NCBI GenBank assembly: GCA_009777235.1
Contig: WRMH01000018.1
Location: 1-54,797 of the forward strand
Source: Oscillospiraceae bacterium
GTDB lineage: Bacteria; Bacillota; Clostridia; Oscillospirales; Oscillospiraceae
DNA: 54,797 nt
Reading direction: 5' to 3'
Part shown: positions 51,377-54,797 of the stretch, one piece after another
Layout of the letters: every line of letters starts with the position of its first letter
Position numbering within the stretch: position 1 is the first letter of the stretch
Notes under the pieces: generated by a model
Told to the model about the DNA's origin: nothing
The model's database searches: none
The model's input: only the letters and a program-made list of their open reading frames with translations
Translations under genes and position numbers: made by a program

Positions 51377-51631
51377 AAACATCGCCCCGCCAACACCGCC
51401 ACTCTGCAAAACCACCCCGCCCTTCGGGCACCCCTCCACGGAGGGGAATGAAAATACCCGCACCACACGCACCTCCCCACCCCTCCGACGCACACACAGT
51501 ACACCCCCACACACCGTACCGCCAACACCGCCCCGTGCCTCCCCAATAGATAACTTGCCGTTATTCTACTTGACAAGCGATTATATATATTAGAATATAT
51601 ATAATAATTCATATAAAAAGAGGTGATAATC

Positions 51632-51925
51632 ATGTTGGCGATAAAAACCGCAGACTTAACGCAAGACTTCAAACGATATGCAGACCGTGTCATAAAGGGC
51701 GAGAAGGTCTTGATTTCACGCCCCAAAAATGAAAATTTAGTTGTGATAACGGAACAGGAATACAATGAGTTTGAAAAATTACGTCAAAAGGAAGCTCTGG
51801 CGGCATTGCAAAAAGCCTTTGAAGCTGTGCAAGAGCAGTCCGTCATTAACGGCACGGACAAAATCGCTATGGACGAAATAAACGACATAATCGCAGAGGT
51901 TAGACGAGAGAAACGGGACGTATGA
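51632..51925 (+). CDS. Phd/YefM-family antitoxin, orphaned
   Basis: 97 residues. MLAIKTADLTQDFKRYADRV and VLISRPKNENLVVITEQEYN are the family core; the C-terminal half is acidic and helical. ATG 51632 is preferred over the in-frame GTG 51623; AGAGGTGAT precedes it. Upstream are TTGACA (51570-51575) and an AT-only palindrome ATATATATT-AG-AATATATAT that may be its operator. The stop overlaps a following ATG (ATGA), the place of its toxin, but that gene is broken. Confidence 0.88.
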   Translation: MLAIKTADLTQDFKRYADRVIKGEKVLISRPKNENLVVITEQEYNEFEKLRQKEALAALQKAFEAVQEQSVINGTDKIAMDEINDIIAEVRREKRDV

Positions 51926-52034
51926 TACGGCACAGTCCGTAGGGGCAATTCTCATAACTGGCAATATTCAACACTTCCCAAAAGAGCCGTTTATCTTAAC
52001 TATGGCTGAATACATAGACCGATATAGTTTGTAA
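51922..52034 (+). pseudogene. Collapsed PIN-domain toxin next to the orphan antitoxin
   Basis: ATG 51922 overlaps the antitoxin stop but its frame ends after six codons. In another frame, the bases from about 51940 encode GAILITGNIQHFPKEPFILT followed by MAEYIDRYSL and a stop. This is the C-terminal end of a PIN toxin (ILITGN..HFP.E.FI.T..E). About 100 central codons are missing, so the gene suffered an internal deletion. Confidence 0.75.
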
Positions 52035-52063
52035 ACCACCCCACCGTCCACACACAATCACTT

Positions 52064-52106
52064 CGAGATGGCAAAAAGAAATCACTTCGAGATGGCAAAA
52101 ATAATG
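52064..52106 (+). repeat. Tandem 21-22-base unit upstream of cassette 2
   Basis: ATCACTTCGAGATGGCAAAAA occurs twice in a row here, and once upstream of cassette 1 at about 50796-50816. It marks the left edge of the duplicated cassette. Confidence 0.75.
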
Positions 52107-52135
52107 TTGACAGGGTTTTTCCGATGTGGTACTAT
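52107..52135 (+). promoter_or_regulatory. Promoter of antisense RNA, toxin cassette 2
   Basis: TTGACA (52107-52112), 17-base spacer, TACTAT (52130-52135); nearly the same sequence as cassette 1. Confidence 0.83.
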
Positions 52136-52141
52136 GAGTAT

Positions 52142-52245
52142 ACAAAAGGCGTCACCGCGTCTCGCAAGCGAGACGGCAGAACGGTTAGCCTGTAGTTTGG
52201 TTAGAAAATAACCGCACTTTTTAAGCTAAGGGGCGGTTATTTTCT
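52142..52245 (+). ncRNA. Predicted type I antitoxin RNA, cassette 2
   Basis: Hairpin CGTCTCGC-AA-GCGAGACG near the 5' end and terminator stem AAAATAACCGC/GCGGTTATTTT (52205-52215 with 52233-52243). The terminator loop differs in sequence from cassette 1, which would limit cross-talk between the two pairs. Confidence 0.7.
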
Positions 52246-52323
52246 GTCTTTCTTGTAGGATTTCCAAGCTATGTAAATCGCAATGATTGCGAGAACAAGC
52301 GAAAGGATTTCGTACACTGACAA
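52237..52323 (-). CDS. Holin-like type I toxin, copy 2 (28 residues)
   Basis: Identical to copy 1 up to the tail, SYKKDRK here and SYRRNRK in copy 1. Same AAAGGAGGTGAT site 8 bases before TTG 52323. The nucleotide sequence is almost unchanged through the coding and 5' leader regions, so the duplication is recent or under strong constraint. The end overlaps the antisense RNA terminator. Confidence 0.82.
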   Translation of the reverse strand: MSVYEILSLVLAIIAIYIAWKSYKKDRK

Positions 52324-52402
52324 TGGCATCACCTCCTTTCAGAGGATCAGCTAACCGCCTACCGGAAGCGTCTCGCTTGCGAGACGTTGCAACGCCATCT
52401 AT

Positions 52403-52431
52403 ACTATATCTAAAATTATTTAATCAGTCAA
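52403..52431 (-). promoter_or_regulatory. Promoter of toxin copy 2
   Basis: Minus strand TTGACT (52431-52426), 17-base spacer, TATAGT (52408-52403). The leader holds GTCTCGCTTGCGAGAC. Confidence 0.78.
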
Positions 52432-52480
52432 GACCCACCCCCTCCAAAAAAAACAACACCCCCCTCCCAAAAAAAATATT

Positions 52481-52509
52481 TTGACATTTTCGCGTCAATG
52501 TGCCATAAT
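52481..52509 (+). promoter_or_regulatory. Upstream promoter of the surface-protein leader
   Basis: TTGACA (52481-52486), 17-base spacer, CATAAT (52504-52509). The bases around its -10, AATGTGCCATAATGAAC, resemble those of the second promoter (AATGTGCTATAATTAAC). Confidence 0.7.
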
Positions 52510-52605
52510 GAACTATGTTTGTATTTAGTTCGTATTGCGAGCGTGCGAGCGTATGCTCTCGATACAAACCACCTCGCAAAATCAGCAAAAAAGAAACGAC
52601 AAAGG

Positions 52606-52634
52606 TTGCAAATTATGCCGGAATGTGCTATAAT
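52606..52634 (+). promoter_or_regulatory. Promoter directly before the AACG microsatellite
   Basis: TTGCAA (52606-52611), 17-base spacer, TATAAT (52629-52634). The first repeat unit starts 2 bases after the -10, so transcription should begin inside the repeat. Confidence 0.8.
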
Positions 52635-52635
52635 T

Positions 52636-52699
52636 AACGAACGAACGAACGAACGAACGAACGAACGAACGAACGAACGAACGAACGAACGAACGAACG
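52636..52699 (+). repeat. AACG tetranucleotide microsatellite, 16 perfect copies
   Basis: 64 bases of uninterrupted AACG, immediately downstream of a TATAAT box and 376 bases before the surface-protein start. Such arrays mutate by slippage; a change in number would alter the promoter-proximal leader, not the coding frame. Confidence 0.97.
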
Positions 52700-52768
52700 G
52701 ATAATACCGTTCTCTTTCCGTGCGCTTTATACGCGTATCTGCGCGTCAAATTTCACATAGACCACCGG

Positions 52769-52807
52769 GCGGCTTGTCTCGCATTTTGCGAGGAATAGCC
52801 GCTTTTT
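52769..52807 (+). terminator. Intrinsic terminator in the leader of the surface-protein gene
   Basis: GCGGCT/AGCCGC encloses a second stem CTCGCA/TGCGAG with a TTT loop; TTTTT follows. It would end transcripts from either upstream promoter after ~165-300 bases unless read through, so it could be an attenuator or the end of a small leader RNA. Confidence 0.75.
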
Positions 52808-52810
52808 CGC

Positions 52811-52990
52811 ACCCCCCTCACCCACCGCACCATAGCCCCCAACCTTACCCAGTCAAAAAACACCACCCCTCCGCCGACGCCTCACCCCACCGCTCCCGCA
52901 CCCATCAAAAAACAACCCCCCACCGCACACCCACAAAAAAACACACCCCACACCACCTCCCCAGCACCACACCCCCGCGCCCCATAGTGC
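52811..52990 (+). other. C/A-rich, G-poor leader tract
   Basis: About 180 bases with very few G on the plus strand, between the leader terminator and the surface-protein start. It should be unstructured in RNA and resembles a Rho-loading (rut) region. Similar tracts lie at 51374-51545 and, shorter, near 50740-50795. Confidence 0.5.
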
Positions 52991-53074
52991 TCCAAGCTGC
53001 GCACCAGAGGGCTTGTGACTGCGGCAAAACGGCAACTATCACATCACACATTATATTTATAGGAGGACAATATC

Positions 53075-54797
53075 TTGAAAATCAAAAAGACATTCTCAAA
53101 AACCTTGGCGTGGGCGCTCACGCTCGCCATGCTCACGTCCCTCGTCCCGATTCTCATGCTGACCGTGCTCGCGGAAGATGATTGGACAGAGATTTACAAA
53201 ATTACAACCTTTGAAAGCATGAGCATTGAAAATGACGATTATGTCAATCCCACAGGCATCCAAAGACTATACGGCAACCCTGCGATTACGCTCGAAAAAG
53301 ACGATGGCAAGCTCAAAATTACTCGCGCTTCTGATAGTAGAGGTATTCAGTTCACGTCGGATTATGTGACTGGTGGACAAAATCTGCCGGCCGCCCTCGC
53401 CGCTGGCAATGACTACAAAATTGTCATCAACGCCGAAGCCCTTTCCGACACTGGAACTATCACCGCAGCCGGCCAAACCACCCAGACCCAGGAGCTGACC
53501 ATTACCAGTGAGGAATTCACTTTTGAGTGGACTCAGACGACGGGTCAGCAGATCACAATCATCGCTACAGTTGACTTTGCCATCTCCAGCATAGTCGTTT
53601 ACGAAAAAGACGACGGCGAAAGTGGCGGCGGCAGCGAGCCCAGCGGTCCTGACCTGCCCTCGAATACAGCAATAGCCGCAGACCCTACTGCTATTTACCA
53701 GATTGTGGCCTTTATTAATGGCGATGTCGTGAACGGTATTACCGCTGACGGTCAGTATGTTGACTGGGTCGGCATACAACGAATGAATTGGACGGGACAC
53801 AACAGCGTCAACTTCGTCGGCTCTACCTTGCATCTCGGCAACAACACTCTCGGCATTACCAACGCGACCGAAGCAAACGGGAGAGGGTTTCAGTTCCAGG
53901 GAGATTATCAGACATATAAGCAAAATCTGACAGACGAACTCACACCGGGCAATGATTACGCAGTTATCATTGAGGCACAAGCTCTTACCACAGCCGGAAA
54001 CATCACCATAAACCCCGATAACAGCAGTGATGCCAAGACCTTCACACTGCCCATAACAAGAACAACTTTCGAGCTTGAATGGACACAGGCGAGTGGTTCA
54101 AATACCAACCTGCAAATCTACGCTAACGTTGACTTTGCCGTCTTTAACGTGACTGTTTACGCGCTGGACGAAGAAGAGGGCGGCGGCGGTAGCGGCGAGC
54201 CTGAACCCGATTTAACCAACATCATTTACCAGATTAACAGCTTTACCGGTCTGGATCTTGCAAATGGAGGTCCTGAAGAAGCGCCTGTAGTTGATGAATT
54301 TGTCAACGGCTATGGCATACAGAAAATAAACTGGATTTCTTCCACCGGAACTACTCTCGGTATCTCGAGCGAGAAGCTCCAAGTTACCAACGCGACCAGC
54401 GGAAACAACAGAGCGATTCAGTTCCAGCAATATTATGCAAATACTCAAAATCTGCCGAGTAAACTCGTGCCGGGCAATACATACAAGGTGGTCATCGAAG
54501 CCGCCGCTGCCACAGCCGGAAAGATTACCATAAGCCCCGACAACAGTTCCAGCGGCAATAAAGATTTCGATTTGACTACGACAAAAGAAGAGTTCACTCA
54601 CACATGGGTTCAGTCGGCTGATTCAAACAACAATCTGCGTATCTACGCGAACGTTGACTTTGACCTCTATAGCATAACCGTTTATGCAGAGCCGACTGCT
54701 CCACCGCCGCCGCCTCCACCTCCTCCGCCTCCTCCTCCCCCGCCTGCCGAAGCCGTCACTTTCGATTTATATTCCAATCTCTTGGGGCGCGAAATTG
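53075..54797 (+). CDS. Large secreted repeat protein, 5' part (runs off the window)
   Basis: TTG 53075 follows AGGAGG with 8-base spacing. 574 residues are visible. A signal peptide (LAWALTLAMLTSLVPILMLT, ending near VLAED) is followed by three similar domains at ~34-175, ~208-365 and ~385-535. Each has a YQI/YKI start, a GIQ motif, NLP or NLT before L.PGN.Y.V.I.A.A, and an ending of the type W.Q......I.A.VDF....I.VY. The pattern fits jelly-roll carbohydrate-binding modules, not a specific named family. Acidic Gly/Ser linkers separate them. Fifteen prolines (543-557) then lead to AEAVTFDLYSNLLGREI at the edge, probably the start of a catalytic or anchoring domain. Function beyond surface or matrix binding is unknown. 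Confidence 0.88.
   Translation, partial: MKIKKTFSKTLAWALTLAMLTSLVPILMLTVLAEDDWTEIYKITTFESMSIENDDYVNPTGIQRLYGNPAITLEKDDGKLKITRASDSRGIQFTSDYVTGGQNLPAALAAGNDYKIVINAEALSDTGTITAAGQTTQTQELTITSEEFTFEWTQTTGQQITIIATVDFAISSIVVYEKDDGESGGGSEPSGPDLPSNTAIAADPTAIYQIVAFINGDVVNGITADGQYVDWVGIQRMNWTGHNSVNFVGSTLHLGNNTLGITNATEANGRGFQFQGDYQTYKQNLTDELTPGNDYAVIIEAQALTTAGNITINPDNSSDAKTFTLPITRTTFELEWTQASGSNTNLQIYANVDFAVFNVTVYALDEEEGGGGSGEPEPDLTNIIYQINSFTGLDLANGGPEEAPVVDEFVNGYGIQKINWISSTGTTLGISSEKLQVTNATSGNNRAIQFQQYYANTQNLPSKLVPGNTYKVVIEAAAATAGKITISPDNSSSGNKDFDLTTTKEEFTHTWVQSADSNNNLRIYANVDFDLYSITVYAEPTAPPPPPPPPPPPPPPPAEAVTFDLYSNLLGREI

Noticed and set aside
52720..53181. 153-codon ORF over the C/A-rich leader
   Set aside because: Product is a Pro/His/Thr low-complexity string caused by base bias, and the end overlaps the better-supported surface-protein start at 53075.
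53267..54601. Long minus-strand ORFs opposite the surface protein
   Set aside because: They mirror the codon bias of the plus-strand gene, which has a signal peptide, repeats and a ribosome binding site.

Overview
The window looks like chromosomal DNA of an anaerobic, Gram-positive bacterium of the Clostridia. The reasons are indirect: strong purine-rich ribosome binding sites, frequent TTG/GTG starts, an indolepyruvate:ferredoxin oxidoreductase, a RibU-like ECF component, a RicT (PSP1) gene next to a DNA polymerase III delta-prime gene, a CD1871A-type CXXC mini-protein beside a 4Fe-4S membrane protein, many lipoproteins, and TM-anchored proteins with zinc ribbons. No rRNA, CRISPR array or intact transposase is visible.

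Layout. 1-2.9 kb (+): end of a GH4 glycosidase gene, then a GH36 alpha-galactosidase, so probably a galactoside-utilisation locus. 3.1-9.6 kb (-): a four-gene phosphorelay operon with an HD-GYP response regulator, a large hybrid kinase, a receiver protein, and a kinase-like protein that has lost its ATPase domain. 9.7-12.5 kb (-): a GntR (YtrA-like) regulator, ABC ATPase, permease and DUF2807 lipoprotein. 12.6-17.5 kb (-): four membrane-anchored proteins, two enzymes (serine hydrolase and M19 dipeptidase) and two with zinc ribbons; three of the four carry Pro/Thr-rich linkers. 18.1-21.3 kb (-): a lipoprotein, a secreted papain-like protease, a truncated RelE toxin and an intact Phd/PIN toxin-antitoxin pair. 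21.4-30.6 kb (-): a tight five-gene operon encoding an M48 protease with six zinc ribbons, a 1162-residue lipoprotein, and three zinc-ribbon/TM proteins with different outer domains. 30.9-33.9 kb (-): iorA, iorB and an ECF S component. 34.1-35.1 kb (+): rplM-rpsI, followed by a fold-back element and a strong terminator. 35.3-38.0 kb (-): tldD and pmbA. 38.1-39.9 kb (+): a Na/Pi cotransporter with a PhoU-like domain. 41.1-43.0 kb (+): a thioredoxin lipoprotein, CXXC mini-protein and 4Fe-4S membrane protein. 43.0-44.4 kb (-): an XRE/nucleotidyltransferase pair with a palindromic operator, then tRNA-Thr(CGT). 44.8-50.5 kb (+): an LbH protein, holB-like, ricT, a DUF234 ATPase, and an anchored NlpC/P60-like protein.

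The last 4 kb is accessory. It holds two copies of a type I toxin-antitoxin cassette: a 28-residue holin-like toxin on the minus strand, with a convergent antisense RNA on the plus strand. Between the copies sit a lone Phd antitoxin and the wreck of its PIN toxin. Then comes a 16-copy AACG microsatellite placed directly after a near-consensus promoter, a leader terminator, a G-poor C/A-rich leader, and the start of a large secreted repeat protein that runs off the window.

Several dispersed non-coding repeats are shared across the window. One is a 96-bp palindrome with a compensatory base-pair change (30.7 and 39.9 kb). Another is a 52-bp hairpin that carries a promoter-like sequence (17.9 and 30.8 kb). 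The best candidates for something undescribed are the M48/zinc-ribbon/lipoprotein operon, the duplicated type I toxin cassettes, and the microsatellite-controlled surface protein.
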